Below are positions 1-7,800 of a stretch of DNA of 64,000 bases, piece by piece. Below the pieces are notes generated by a model, which ran no database searches, was not told the DNA's origin, and saw only the letters and a list, made by a program, of their open reading frames with translations. Origin of the DNA: Blautia hydrogenotrophica DSM 10507 (lineage in GTDB: Bacteria; Bacillota; Clostridia; Lachnospirales; Lachnospiraceae); contig NZ_CP136423.1 in NCBI RefSeq assembly GCF_034356035.1, positions 3,472,001 through 3,536,000 on the forward strand, given 5' to 3'. Position numbers and translations under genes: made by a program. Numbering within the stretch: the first letter of the stretch is position 1; every line of letters begins with the position of its first letter.

Positions 1-81
1 AAATCCTCCGATGGTATCAGACTCCAGTCCCATCATAGAACCACTTCTATCCAAAATAAACACCAATTTCGTACTCTTCAT
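1..81 (-). CDS. von Willebrand factor A domain protein, N-terminal end only
   Basis: Only the first 27 codons are inside the window; the gene runs off the left edge. The ATG at 81 is preceded by AGGAGG at a normal distance. After a hydrophobic strand (KLVFIL) comes DRSGSM, the metal-binding MIDAS motif (DxSxS) that opens a vWA domain. The macro-domain gene lies 76 nt upstream on the same strand, so the two may be co-transcribed. Such vWA proteins are often cytosolic partners in stress or tellurite-type clusters, but nothing here fixes the role. Confidence 0.75.
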   Translation of the reverse strand, partial: MKSTKLVFILDRSGSMMGLESDTIGGF

Positions 82-157
82 CTTTGTTTCCTCCTTTTCT
101 ATTCTGCCCTCATTATAGCAAAATCATGGGAAACACTGGTCGCACGACAGGCGACAT

Positions 158-1204
158 TTACATCCCCAGCAAAGACTCTCCAAAACAAAATAAAACTTCA
201 TTTATTTCATAAATATCATATCTTTGATTTTCCAAAAAATATCTCAAAATAATATCTGACTTCAGATGATCGGTCATACTGTAGCCTGCTTTTCCCAGCA
301 AGTCTACCGTTTCATCCAAGGATAGCTCCAACGCAACAGCCAGGGATAGCACTGTCGTTTTCTTTGGGACATATTCTTTGTTACTGCGAATCTTTGAGAA
401 AAGCCTCCGGTCCATATTCGATCTCTTATAGACCTGCACATCGGTGAATCCTCTCTCATCGATCAGACGAAACAGCATTTCCTGAAATGTCTCTCCCCGT
501 CCCCTTAAAAGCTCTTCCAAGCTCCTCTTGATCTTCCGGACAGAGAACTTTTCCGTTTCCTTGGGAATGGCTAACCCATCAAAAGTACTCTGCTCCTTCC
601 TGGAAATGTCGGCATGGGCCTCATACATCATCTCCCAATCTTTATCCCTGCGCCTGTCCGAGCTCCCCGTATACCCTGTATAATAAGTATCTATATAATG
701 CTGGATTTTCCCATACAGGCTCTCGCTCAGCACAATCACCTTTTGGTCCATCACGACTAGGTAGATTTCCATTTCTTTCTCCTGAAGAAATCTACGAAAT
801 TCCTCTACTGCAACCTTCAAAGCCTCCCTCCTGGGATACCCGTAAAGGCCGCTGGAAATCAGTGGAAAAGCCACAGACTGGCATCCACAGTCCTCCGCCA
901 GTTTCAGCGCGCTGCGGTAGGACATCCTCAGCTGCTTTTCTTCCCCTGCTTCCCCATTCTTCCATACTGGTCCCACCACATGAATAATGTATCTGGCTTT
1001 CAGCCCATACCCCGCTGTAAGCACTGCCTTCCCTGTAGGACACGGAGCTTTCTTTCTGCATTCTTCCTGCAATTCTTTTACTCCTGCTGCCCGAAATACA
1101 GCTCCGCAAACCCCTCCGCCCATCTCTAAAGCCGAGTTTGCCGCGTTTACAATGGCATCTGTCTCCATATTGACAATATCATTATGCACTATATAAAATC
1201 CCAT
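158..1204 (-). CDS. Macro-domain (ADP-ribose-binding) protein with C-terminal helical extension
   Basis: The first ~160 residues are a macro domain: NAANSALEMGGGVCGAVFRA near the start and a later PLISSGLYGYP segment match the ADP-ribose/O-acetyl-ADP-ribose binding loops of the family. These domains bind or hydrolyse ADP-ribose derivatives. A charged linker follows, then ~110 residues (from about 235) that I do not recognise from the macro family; they are predicted helical and resemble a small regulatory or DNA/RNA-binding fold. I prefer the ATG at 1204, because AGGGG at about 1213-1217 serves it with 8 nt spacing; the in-frame GTG at 1213 overlaps that site. The vWA gene follows on the same strand. 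The substrate and the role of the extension are unknown. Confidence 0.82.
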   Translation of the reverse strand: MGFYIVHNDIVNMETDAIVNAANSALEMGGGVCGAVFRAAGVKELQEECRKKAPCPTGKAVLTAGYGLKARYIIHVVGPVWKNGEAGEEKQLRMSYRSALKLAEDCGCQSVAFPLISSGLYGYPRREALKVAVEEFRRFLQEKEMEIYLVVMDQKVIVLSESLYGKIQHYIDTYYTGYTGSSDRRRDKDWEMMYEAHADISRKEQSTFDGLAIPKETEKFSVRKIKRSLEELLRGRGETFQEMLFRLIDERGFTDVQVYKRSNMDRRLFSKIRSNKEYVPKKTTVLSLAVALELSLDETVDLLGKAGYSMTDHLKSDIILRYFLENQRYDIYEINEVLFCFGESLLGM

Positions 1205-1380
1205 ACTTCTCACCCCTGAACTTTTCTTCAGTATATCATAATAAAGTGGACAAGACCACCTTAGCTCGTCTCGCTTTTACTATAGCAAACTCATCTCTAC
1301 TTCCACACAAACTTTCTTCCGGCCAGAAGCATATGGCTGTTCTTCCCCCTTAACCCAAAAAGCGTCTTCCCCTTCATCTC

Positions 1381-1550
1381 CCCATCCCCTCAATCTTTGA
1401 GGGGCGCAGCTCACTTTGTGCGCCGCCGCAACACCGCCTTGCAGTGCACTACCTTCTTGCGGCATGCGCATCTTTAGCGGAGCATTTATGTTATAGGGAA
1501 TGGCTTTCACGCATTAGGGTAGCAATGTCTTTCCTATAACATAAAAAAGA
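1381..1550 (-). repeat. Terminator-associated dispersed repeat, copy 1
   Basis: This non-coding segment begins, read on the minus strand, at the T-run of the spoIIID terminator. It then has a hairpin of the TATGTTATAGG...CCTATAAC type, a GCTCCGC-like element, a GC-rich CGCAAGGCGG-type hairpin and a final hairpin around CCCCTCAAAGATTGAGGGG. Near-identical segments occur at 18640-18813 and 31965-32144, and shorter ones at 35866, 40756-40997 and 54021. A reading frame across it has no family features. The rest of the 1205-1647 gap holds the spoIIID terminator and nothing else I can identify. Confidence 0.75.
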
Positions 1551-1579
1551 GTAGGTTATACATTTCGTGTATAATCTAC
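1551..1579 (-). terminator. Intrinsic terminator of spoIIID
   Basis: A 12-bp stem with one G-U pair (GTAGGTTATACA pairing with TGTATAATCTAC) closes a 5-nt loop, followed on the minus strand by CTCTTTTTT. It lies about 70 nt downstream of the spoIIID stop. Confidence 0.8.
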
Positions 1580-1647
1580 CCTTTCAATATTTATGTTTTG
1601 AACTCGTCTTACTGATACTGATTTTCAGATATCTTCTTTTCTTCGCA

Positions 1648-1905
1648 TCATCTCTGATGTATATGTCGGTATTTCTCCCTTGTGGCCAGCCCGCCCCGGA
1701 TATGTCTCTCCTGCTTGTTCACATCCAGCACCTTCCTGGCCTGAGAGGCCAGCATCGGATTCAGTTGGCAAAGCCGTTCTGTCACATCTTTATGTACCGT
1801 AGATTTGGAAACTCCAAATTTTTTTGCTGTCTGTCTCACTGTCGCATTTTCTTTGACAATATAATTGGCTATCTCTATAGCTCTCTCCTCGATATAATCC
1901 TTCAA
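1648..1905 (-). CDS. spoIIID: Sporulation transcriptional regulator SpoIIID
   Basis: The 85-residue product is a small helix-turn-helix protein. It matches SpoIIID over nearly its whole length, including KDYIEERAIEIANYI at the start, the recognition segment RQTAKKFGVSKSTVHKDVTE, and a basic tail with RHIRGGLATREKY. In Bacillus and Clostridia SpoIIID acts in the mother cell, activating or repressing sigma-E genes and helping switch to sigma-K. Homology begins at a TTG codon at 1905 with GGGGG upstream; the frame is open further 5', but that part has no family similarity. A sigma-E-like promoter lies just upstream. The length agrees with clostridial SpoIIID, slightly shorter than in Bacillus. 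Confidence 0.95.
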   Translation of the reverse strand: MKDYIEERAIEIANYIVKENATVRQTAKKFGVSKSTVHKDVTERLCQLNPMLASQARKVLDVNKQERHIRGGLATREKYRHIHQR

Positions 1906-1934
1906 GGATGGTCCCCCGAAACTGCTGTTTTTAC

Positions 1935-1963
1935 AATGTATGCGGAGGTCCTTCCCCTTATGT
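1935..1963 (-). promoter_or_regulatory. Candidate sigma-E promoter of spoIIID
   Basis: On the minus strand CATACATT (1935-1942) matches the sigma-E -10 consensus CATACAMT at 7 of 8 positions. ACATAAG (1957-1963) lies 14 nt upstream as a weaker -35. The start would be about 25 nt before the TTG codon. spoIIID is sigma-E dependent in Bacillus, which supports the assignment. Confidence 0.55.
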
Positions 1964-2179
1964 TCTTTAACTTGCCCCGGCAGATTTTTCTTCTCTTTCA
2001 CACCAAACACAACCGTTCACGGCTTCTGCCTCCTGTACAAGCTCTCAACATTGCTGTCCGTTGCCCGGCTAATGTCGACTCGTGTGAACACGGCAGGTCT
2101 TCTCTCCGCTACAGTCCGTGCTAGACGCGTGCCACTAGCACGCAGCACTGTTCGCCAGGCTTTATTGCATAACCCTCAT

Positions 2180-2289
2180 GCCATCTGTCGGCGGCATCTC
2201 CAAAAAGTATAAGCTGCAAATTGCTCCGTGCATCGCACTCCCACTATCCTGACACTCATTCGCACTCTGATGCATACGCCTGCGTACTC
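2180..2289. repeat. Dispersed intergenic repeat B, copy 1
   Basis: About 110 bp aligns without gaps to 18498-18607. Both copies contain AAAAAGTATAAGCTGC, GCATCGCACTCCC, CATTCGCACTC and CATACGCCTGCGT. I find no gene in 1906-2419 apart from the promoter region of spoIIID, this repeat and the hypA terminator. A CGTGCTAGACGCGTGCCACTAGCACG-like imperfect palindrome lies near 2117-2142. Confidence 0.75.
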
Positions 2290-2370
2290 TTGCCTGTTGC
2301 CACGTCCAATGTCTGTGCATCTCGGCAAGCAAGTTTACCAGTCGCTATCCGGAAGCTTATGCAGCAAATC

Positions 2371-2399
2371 GCCGGCGGCCTTTTAACCTGGCCGCCGGC
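2371..2399 (-). terminator. Terminator-like hairpin after hypA
   Basis: A perfect 10-bp stem, GCCGGCGGCC with GGCCGCCGGC, encloses a 9-nt loop 20 nt past the hypA stop. The T-run on the minus strand is weak, so termination may be incomplete. Confidence 0.6.
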
Positions 2400-2419
2400 A
2401 TCCTCAAAGTCCATTATCT

Positions 2420-2773
2420 TCAATCGTCATACAGCAGAATTTCCTTTAACTGAAATTCCTTGCCCGTCACCAGCGCTGCTTTCTCACAGCCGCACTTCGG
2501 GCATTTCCTGTCATTGTTCAGGTATTCATACAGATTGCCGCACTGCTTGCACTCCACAACCGCCGTCAGCTCATTGATCTTCAAGTCCACATGCTCATAC
2601 TCGGTCCGGTCAACGGCTGCCGGCCAGCACTCCTTCATGTACTTCGGAACAACTGTGGAAGCCTCTCCCACGTCCAGGACGACAGCCGCCACCTGCTGAG
2701 GTTCTATCTGGTTTTCCTCCACTGCACCTTTCACCCTGTTTAACACTTCAAAGACAAGCCCTAGTTCATGCAT
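2420..2773 (-). CDS. hypA: Nickel metallochaperone HypA
   Basis: The 117-residue protein starts MHEL, where His2 is the HypA nickel ligand. It has the family's C-terminal zinc loop, CKQCG followed by CPKCGC. HypA inserts nickel into [NiFe] hydrogenase, and in some organisms into urease or other nickel enzymes, together with HypB. It is the last gene of the operon hypB-oxidoreductase-hypA, with only 5 nt to the preceding gene. No hypC, hypD, hypE, hypF or hydrogenase structural gene is present here, so the nickel client is not evident. Confidence 0.95.
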   Translation of the reverse strand: MHELGLVFEVLNRVKGAVEENQIEPQQVAAVVLDVGEASTVVPKYMKECWPAAVDRTEYEHVDLKINELTAVVECKQCGNLYEYLNNDRKCPKCGCEKAALVTGKEFQLKEILLYDD

Positions 2774-2778
2774 CCCGT

Positions 2779-5526
2779 CTACCGTTCCTCCTTCTGAGCC
2801 AACTGTTCTTCTTTTTTCCGGGCGATTTTTTCCTTCCGCTTCATCACATGTCTGAAGACTACCGGAGGCATCTGGGTAAATTCTACTCCTTCCGCGTCAT
2901 ATTTTCTCTCTAGATGAATCGCGTCAAATTTACACTTCGTGGTACACTGGCCGCACCCTACGCACATATACTCATCGACTTTCGTCACCCCGCAGCCGAG
3001 GCAGCGCGCAGTCTCCTTCTGGATCTGCTGTTCATCCAGAATTCCCCGGTTATCATGGAAACGGTCAGAAGAAGCCTCTTTGATCGTATCCGGTTTCTGT
3101 CTCGGCGTATGGTCATAGTCATCCACGAGTACCGCGTCTTTATTCAGTTCTCTGTAGATTCTTCTGTCACGGCCGAGCACCAGCGATTGGCCAGGATGTA
3201 CAAAACGATGAATAGAAATCGCTCCTTGCTTGCCCGCCGCAATGGCGTCAATGGCAAACTTAGGCCCTGAGTAACAATCTCCTCCGACAAAAATGTCGGC
3301 CTGTCCGCTCTGATAGGTAAAGGCATCCGCTATAACCGTCATATTCCGGTTAAATTCAACATCAGCACCCTCGAGAAGCCCTCCCCACTGTATCGACTGT
3401 CCGATTGTGACAATCACCTGGTCAGCCTCCACAACAACACAGTCATCTTCATCATATTTTGGTGAGAACCGATGCTGTTCATCAAATACCGAGAGACATT
3501 TTTTGAACTCTACCGCCTTCACACGCCCATTTTCCGTGAGAATCCGTTTCGGCCCCCAGCCGTTATTGAGTCTGACCCCTTCTTCCTGTGCCTCGAGAAT
3601 TTCTTCTTCCGAGGCGGGCATGATATCCCGGCTTTCCAGACAATACATGGAAACCTCGCCAGAGTCACAGCGCACTGCCGAGCGTGCCACATCTATAGCG
3701 ACATTTCCGCCGCCGATCACGATGGTCTTTCCTCTCAGCGATGGGCGGTTTCCGGCGTTGATTCCTCTCAAAAACTCAATACCGGAGTATATGCCCTCGG
3801 CTTCTTCCCCCTCGACGCCCAGCTTTCTTCCTCCCTGAGCTCCGATCGCCACGTAGAATGCGTCATAGCCCTCAGCCCGCAGCTGATCTAGGGTGATGTC
3901 TTTGCCGACCTCCACTCCTGTGCGAAATTCCACACCCATCCCGCGGATGATCTCGATCTCTGCGTCCACCACGTCTTTTTCCAGACGAAAGCTTGGAATT
4001 CCCAGGGTCAGCATACCACCCAGGCGCTCTTCTTTCTCAAACACAGTGATGGTATAGCCATCTAATGCCAGGAAATAGGCGCAGCTTAAACCTGCCGGTC
4101 CAGAGCCCACAATCGCTATTTTCTTGTCGTGATAGTCGTGGCGTTTCTTTGGAATCACTCTCTTCTGAGGGTCCAGCTCCTGCTGTGCGATAAATTTCTT
4201 GATATCGTCAATGGCTACTGCCTGATCGATCTGTCCTCTCGTGCATGCCTGCTCGCATCTGCGGTTGCAGATTCTGCCACAAACCGCGGGAAGTGGATTT
4301 TCTTTTCTGATCAGATCCAGTGCCTCCTGATATTTTCCCTGTGACGCCAGCTTGATATAGCCTTGGATTCCAATATGGGCCGGACAGTTCGTTTTGCAAG
4401 GAGAAGTGCCTGAATCAACCACATTTTCCCGGCTTGTCCGATATTCCGGCGTCCACTTTTCCTCCGGCCATTCTTCATCCCGCGGCGTGACCGTCGTGGT
4501 GATGTCCTCCACCACAGGCTCAGAGGAACACAGCTTTTGTCCCAGCCTCAGAGCGTTTACCGGACAGTTTTCCACACATTGGCCGCAGGCTGTACACTTT
4601 TTCGCGTCAACCTTAGCCACATAATTGGAACGTATCATATCTACATTCTTGAACATAGTCGCCGTTCGCATGGACAGACATCCGCAGCCGCAGCAATTGC
4701 AGATTGCATGAGTTTTTCCCGAGCCGTCAATGTTGGGAATCTCATGCATCAGTCCGTTTTCCTCAGCCCGCTTTAAAATTTCATAGACTTCTTCCTTGGT
4801 AATCTGTCTGGCTCGTCCAGTTCTTATGTAATACTCAGCGGCTGTCCCCATCTGGATACACATATCCTCTTTCAGATGGCCGCAACCCTCTCCCATGACC
4901 TCCCGGTCTGTCCGACAGGAGCAATCGGAGACACAAAACACTGTATTCTCCTCCACATATTTAGAGATCTCCTCGTAGTCCGCCTTCCGGCTGTCTCCGT
5001 CTATCGCGGATTCTATAGGTATTACCCGCATCAGTCCCACACCCACTGGAAATGAACCGACACTGCCGCCGCCCCGCACTCGCCCATACGCTTCCATGGC
5101 GTAGGCGACAATAGGATATTTCTTAATATTGTTGGGATTGTTGACAATCATCTCCATATGTCCCGGAATCCACGTCTCTGTCCAAAAGACATCCTCACCG
5201 TTCAAAGTTCCCACCTTACAGGCCCCGTACACCGCCAAATCCATCAATACTTCACGGCAGTATTCCTCCGGCTTCCCCATCATCTCGGCCACCTGCGCCG
5301 CCGTCTTTTTCTGAAAAGACCCCAGGCACAGCCCGACTTCTGCCATCTCATCTGTGACTCCAGCCTCCAGACAGACATACTCCGGATCGTCCCATTGGTA
5401 GGACCCCTCTCCTCCCGGCTGTACTCCCTCTTTTTTGCGTCCAATCATGTTGGCGAGCCTCATGACCGTCTCTTTGTACTGACACTGGTAGCCCTCTGGA
5501 AACTGCATCTTTGTCAAATTACTCAT
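2779..5526 (-). CDS. Iron-sulfur flavoprotein with GltD-like NAD(P)H:acceptor oxidoreductase module
   Basis: A large cytosolic redox protein of 915 residues. The first ~285 residues are a Cys-rich domain with SDCSCR and CNCCGCGC clusters. A ferredoxin motif CTACGQCVENCP follows near 310. Then comes the glutamate-synthase small-subunit type region, with CKTNCP and CNRRCEQAC near 375-440, the FAD motif IVGSGPAGLSCAYF near 475 and the NAD(P) motif VIGGGNVAIDVA near 605. A last ferredoxin motif CVGCGQCTTKC lies near the C-terminus. It should pass electrons between NAD(P)H and iron-sulfur or ferredoxin-type partners. The start at 5526 has GGAGGG at good spacing; an upstream in-frame ATG at 5571 overlaps hypB and lacks a better site. 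Placement between hypB and hypA suggests a link to a nickel enzyme. Confidence 0.85.
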   Translation of the reverse strand: MSNLTKMQFPEGYQCQYKETVMRLANMIGRKKEGVQPGGEGSYQWDDPEYVCLEAGVTDEMAEVGLCLGSFQKKTAAQVAEMMGKPEEYCREVLMDLAVYGACKVGTLNGEDVFWTETWIPGHMEMIVNNPNNIKKYPIVAYAMEAYGRVRGGGSVGSFPVGVGLMRVIPIESAIDGDSRKADYEEISKYVEENTVFCVSDCSCRTDREVMGEGCGHLKEDMCIQMGTAAEYYIRTGRARQITKEEVYEILKRAEENGLMHEIPNIDGSGKTHAICNCCGCGCLSMRTATMFKNVDMIRSNYVAKVDAKKCTACGQCVENCPVNALRLGQKLCSSEPVVEDITTTVTPRDEEWPEEKWTPEYRTSRENVVDSGTSPCKTNCPAHIGIQGYIKLASQGKYQEALDLIRKENPLPAVCGRICNRRCEQACTRGQIDQAVAIDDIKKFIAQQELDPQKRVIPKKRHDYHDKKIAIVGSGPAGLSCAYFLALDGYTITVFEKEERLGGMLTLGIPSFRLEKDVVDAEIEIIRGMGVEFRTGVEVGKDITLDQLRAEGYDAFYVAIGAQGGRKLGVEGEEAEGIYSGIEFLRGINAGNRPSLRGKTIVIGGGNVAIDVARSAVRCDSGEVSMYCLESRDIMPASEEEILEAQEEGVRLNNGWGPKRILTENGRVKAVEFKKCLSVFDEQHRFSPKYDEDDCVVVEADQVIVTIGQSIQWGGLLEGADVEFNRNMTVIADAFTYQSGQADIFVGGDCYSGPKFAIDAIAAGKQGAISIHRFVHPGQSLVLGRDRRIYRELNKDAVLVDDYDHTPRQKPDTIKEASSDRFHDNRGILDEQQIQKETARCLGCGVTKVDEYMCVGCGQCTTKCKFDAIHLERKYDAEGVEFTQMPPVVFRHVMKRKEKIARKKEEQLAQKEER

Positions 5527-5554
5527 TTTCAAACCCTCCATACCCTTATAGTTG

Positions 5555-6223
5555 TTATTTTTTCCACTCATTCACCTGTTCTTTTAACCAACGCACCCAT
5601 TCTTCCATCCCTTCCCCAGTCTTAGCTGAGATGGGAATCACTTTAATATTGGGATTCAGTTTTTTCGCTCTCTCCTCGCACTTGGCCAGGTCAAAGTCAA
5701 AATACGGCAGCACGTCGGTCTTGTTCACTAAAAGGACGTCGCACACAGAAAACATCAGGGGATATTTCAGGGGTTTGTCGTCCCCCTCCGGCACACTCAG
5801 AATCATTGCGCTTTTCGCCGCACCGGTATCAAATTCCGCTGGACAGACCAGATTTCCCACATTCTCCAAGACAGCCAAATCAAGCTCCTCTGTTCCCAGC
5901 GCCTCGACACCCTGTCTGGTCATCTCTGCATCCAGGTGACACATTCCTCCTGTGTGAAGCTGAATAACCCTTGCCCCCGTCTTCGCAATCGTCTCTGCAT
6001 CCACATCGGAATCTATGTCAGCCTCCATCACACCGATTTTCAAGTCATTTCCCAGCATCTGAATGGTTCTGGACAGCGTCGTCGTCTTTCCCGAACCGGG
6101 AGAAGACATCAGGTTCAGGAGAAATACCTTGCGCTCTTTCATCTCTTCCCTTAACTTTTTCGCCCGCTCATCGTTATTCTTAAAGATACTCTCTTTTACT
6201 TCCAACACCCTGTATTTTTCCAT
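5555..6223 (-). CDS. hypB: Nickel-insertion GTPase HypB
   Basis: The 222-residue protein is a SIMIBI-class GTPase. The P-loop is SSPGSGKTT near residue 41, the acidic switch region is MEADIDSDVDAETI, and NKTD is the G4 motif. The conserved metal-site CHLDAEM segment is present near 95. There is no His-rich N-terminal storage tail. HypB delivers nickel to the enzyme precursor with HypA. It is the first gene of the operon, downstream of a strong promoter that carries a palindromic operator just past the start site. Confidence 0.95.
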   Translation of the reverse strand: MEKYRVLEVKESIFKNNDERAKKLREEMKERKVFLLNLMSSPGSGKTTTLSRTIQMLGNDLKIGVMEADIDSDVDAETIAKTGARVIQLHTGGMCHLDAEMTRQGVEALGTEELDLAVLENVGNLVCPAEFDTGAAKSAMILSVPEGDDKPLKYPLMFSVCDVLLVNKTDVLPYFDFDLAKCEERAKKLNPNIKVIPISAKTGEGMEEWVRWLKEQVNEWKK

Positions 6224-6237
6224 TCCTTCTCCTTTCC

Positions 6238-6297
6238 ATCTGGTTGAACCAGATATTTGTTTTTATCATTCTAGCACAAAAAAGGAAGCTTCGTCAA
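6238..6297 (-). promoter_or_regulatory. hypB operon promoter with FadR-type operator
   Basis: On the minus strand the -35 is TTGACG (6292-6297) and the -10 is TAGAAT (6268-6273), with 18 nt between them. Past the start site lies ATCTGGTTGAACCAGAT (6238-6254), an 8+1+8 palindrome whose 11-bp core TGGTTGAACCA fits the TGGTnnnACCA pattern of FadR-subfamily GntR regulators. The position predicts repression. AAGGAG follows before the hypB ATG. Confidence 0.75.
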
Positions 6298-6339
6298 CTA
6301 TACGCATTTACTTTCCCCTTAAAATATAAAGGATTTTTA

Positions 6340-6397
6340 TTGACTTTTTCATAATATCTATGTATAATTCAAATACTGGTATATGGTTCAACCAATA
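6340..6397 (+). promoter_or_regulatory. GntR-regulator promoter with matching operator
   Basis: TTGACT (6340-6345), 17 nt and a perfect TATAAT (6363-6368) form a strong vegetative promoter. TGGTTCAACCA (6384-6394), the exact reverse complement of the operator core before hypB, covers the start-site region. This predicts autorepression and joint control of the two divergent units. Confidence 0.75.
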
Positions 6398-6489
6398 TCA
6401 CAAGAAACTTTCACACTATAAATGCTGACGCAGATATGCCGATTTTTATACCCCTGTGTTCATTTTCAAAATTTAAGGAGAATTCTGAC

Positions 6490-7194
6490 ATGAAATATAA
6501 AAAATTAGTCGCCCCTTCCCTGAAAGAAATGTTCATCGATCAGATGGAATCCCTGATTCTTTCCGGTGAGCTGACTGTCGGAGAGAAGCTGCCGCCTGAG
6601 AGAGAACTCGCTGACTCCATGGGAATCAGCCGCTCCGTGGTAAACAGCGGTATCGTAGAACTCGAGAGAATGGGTTTTCTCACAATTAAACCCAGAAGCG
6701 GAACCTTTGTGGCCGATTACCGCAGAAAGGGCAATCTTGAAATGATGAAGGCCATCTTAAAGCTCAGCCACGGCCATTTGAGCAAGGCGGAAATCCGCTC
6801 TATCTTTGAGGTGCACAGCGCCCTGGACCGATTGACTATGACACGCCTGATTCCCAGAATCACAGAAGAAGATCTGCAAACCCTATATCTGAAGCTTGAA
6901 AATATTAAAAAACAAAAAAATGCCAACGACACTTTGGTCGCTGGCTTTGAATTTCACCATGAGCTTTCTGTTTTATCCGGAAATACATTGCTCCCGTTCA
7001 TTTTTCGCTCATACTACTTAGCAGTCATGGACGTATGGATTCGCTTTTATGAACTGAATGGCGCTCACCTGATCTACGAGAACAGCCTGCATATCTGGAA
7101 CGCCTTAAAGGACAGAAATCTGCAGGCAGCTCTGGATTGGATTGAAACCTTTACTTACGAAGTTACGGAGGGGAAATATACCATCTATTTCTAA
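6490..7194 (+). CDS. GntR/FadR-family transcriptional regulator
   Basis: The 234-residue protein has an N-terminal winged helix (residues ~10-75; GEKLPPERELADSMGISRSV and RSGTFVADY are typical of GntR). An all-helical FCD-type ligand domain follows. The FCD fold usually binds an organic acid and often a metal. It probably represses the divergent hypB operon and itself through two TGGTTsAACCA operators. The ATG at 6490 has AAGGAG 9 nt upstream. Its stop overlaps the converging acetyltransferase stop by 4 nt. The ligand is unknown; a signal tied to nickel-enzyme or redox metabolism is an inference from the target operon. Confidence 0.85.
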   Translation: MKYKKLVAPSLKEMFIDQMESLILSGELTVGEKLPPERELADSMGISRSVVNSGIVELERMGFLTIKPRSGTFVADYRRKGNLEMMKAILKLSHGHLSKAEIRSIFEVHSALDRLTMTRLIPRITEEDLQTLYLKLENIKKQKNANDTLVAGFEFHHELSVLSGNTLLPFIFRSYYLAVMDVWIRFYELNGAHLIYENSLHIWNALKDRNLQAALDWIETFTYEVTEGKYTIYF

Positions 7195-7799
7195 CTGTTC
7201 AGCTCCTCCAGATACCCGGTCTTTTCATCCTCCCTTATCTTCCGGATAACTTTGCAAGGAGCTCCTGCGGCTACCACATTTGCAGGAATATCACGGGTAA
7301 TCACACTCCCCGCTCCGATCACGGTATTGTCTCCGATAGTCACGCCGCAGTCGATATGAACCCCGCCGCCAATCCATACATTATTGCCGATCTTGACAGG
7401 TTTGGCAAAACAAGCGCCTTTGCTGCGTTCCTCGGCGTCAAAGGCGTGCCTCGAAGTATAAATACTCACCCTCGGCCCGAACAATACGTTGTCTCCAATC
7501 TCGATGCCGCCGCCATCCAGCATCACGCAGTCAAAATTGGCATAGAAATGATTCCCGATTTTAATATGCCGGCCAAACTCACAGCGAAAAGATGGCTCGA
7601 AAAATACATCCTCTCCCATGGCCCCCAAAAGCTGTCTTAGAATCTTTTCTCTCTCCTGCGGCGGCTGTCCATAAGATTGATTGTACTGATTGGTCAGGGC
7701 GACCGCGTCCGCCCTGGCCTGAATCAACTCCTCGGTCAAATCATTATACATTTTTCCGGATTTTATTTTCTCCAATTGTTGTTCCAATGTCATATCCAC
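7191..7799 (-). CDS. Sugar O-acetyltransferase (LacA/Maa family)
   Basis: A 202-residue left-handed beta-helix acyltransferase. The N-terminal maltose-acetyltransferase motif is GKMYND, the catalytic His lies in SRHAFD, and hexapeptide repeats run through IGNNVWIGGGVHIDCGVTIG to the end. It would transfer acetyl from acetyl-CoA to a sugar hydroxyl, with unknown acceptor. The GTG at 7799 has GGAGG 6 nt upstream; the ATG at 7793 is an alternative. It follows the HAD gene by one nucleotide and is probably the last gene of that unit. The stop codon overlaps that of the converging regulator. Confidence 0.88.
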   Translation of the reverse strand: MDMTLEQQLEKIKSGKMYNDLTEELIQARADAVALTNQYNQSYGQPPQEREKILRQLLGAMGEDVFFEPSFRCEFGRHIKIGNHFYANFDCVMLDGGGIEIGDNVLFGPRVSIYTSRHAFDAEERSKGACFAKPVKIGNNVWIGGGVHIDCGVTIGDNTVIGAGSVITRDIPANVVAAGAPCKVIRKIREDEKTGYLEELNS

Positions 7800-7800
7800 T

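Noticed and set aside
1280..1510. A 76-codon minus-strand frame inside the terminator-associated repeat
   Set aside because: It consists mostly of repeat sequence and is not preserved in the other copies.
1567..2124. A 185-codon plus-strand frame opposite spoIIID
   Set aside because: It is antisense to a gene with clear family identity and has no binding site or recognisable domain.
2420..6223. Calling the operon a hydrogenase maturation locus
   Set aside because: No hypCDEF or hydrogenase subunits are present, and [FeFe] hydrogenases do not use HypA/HypB.
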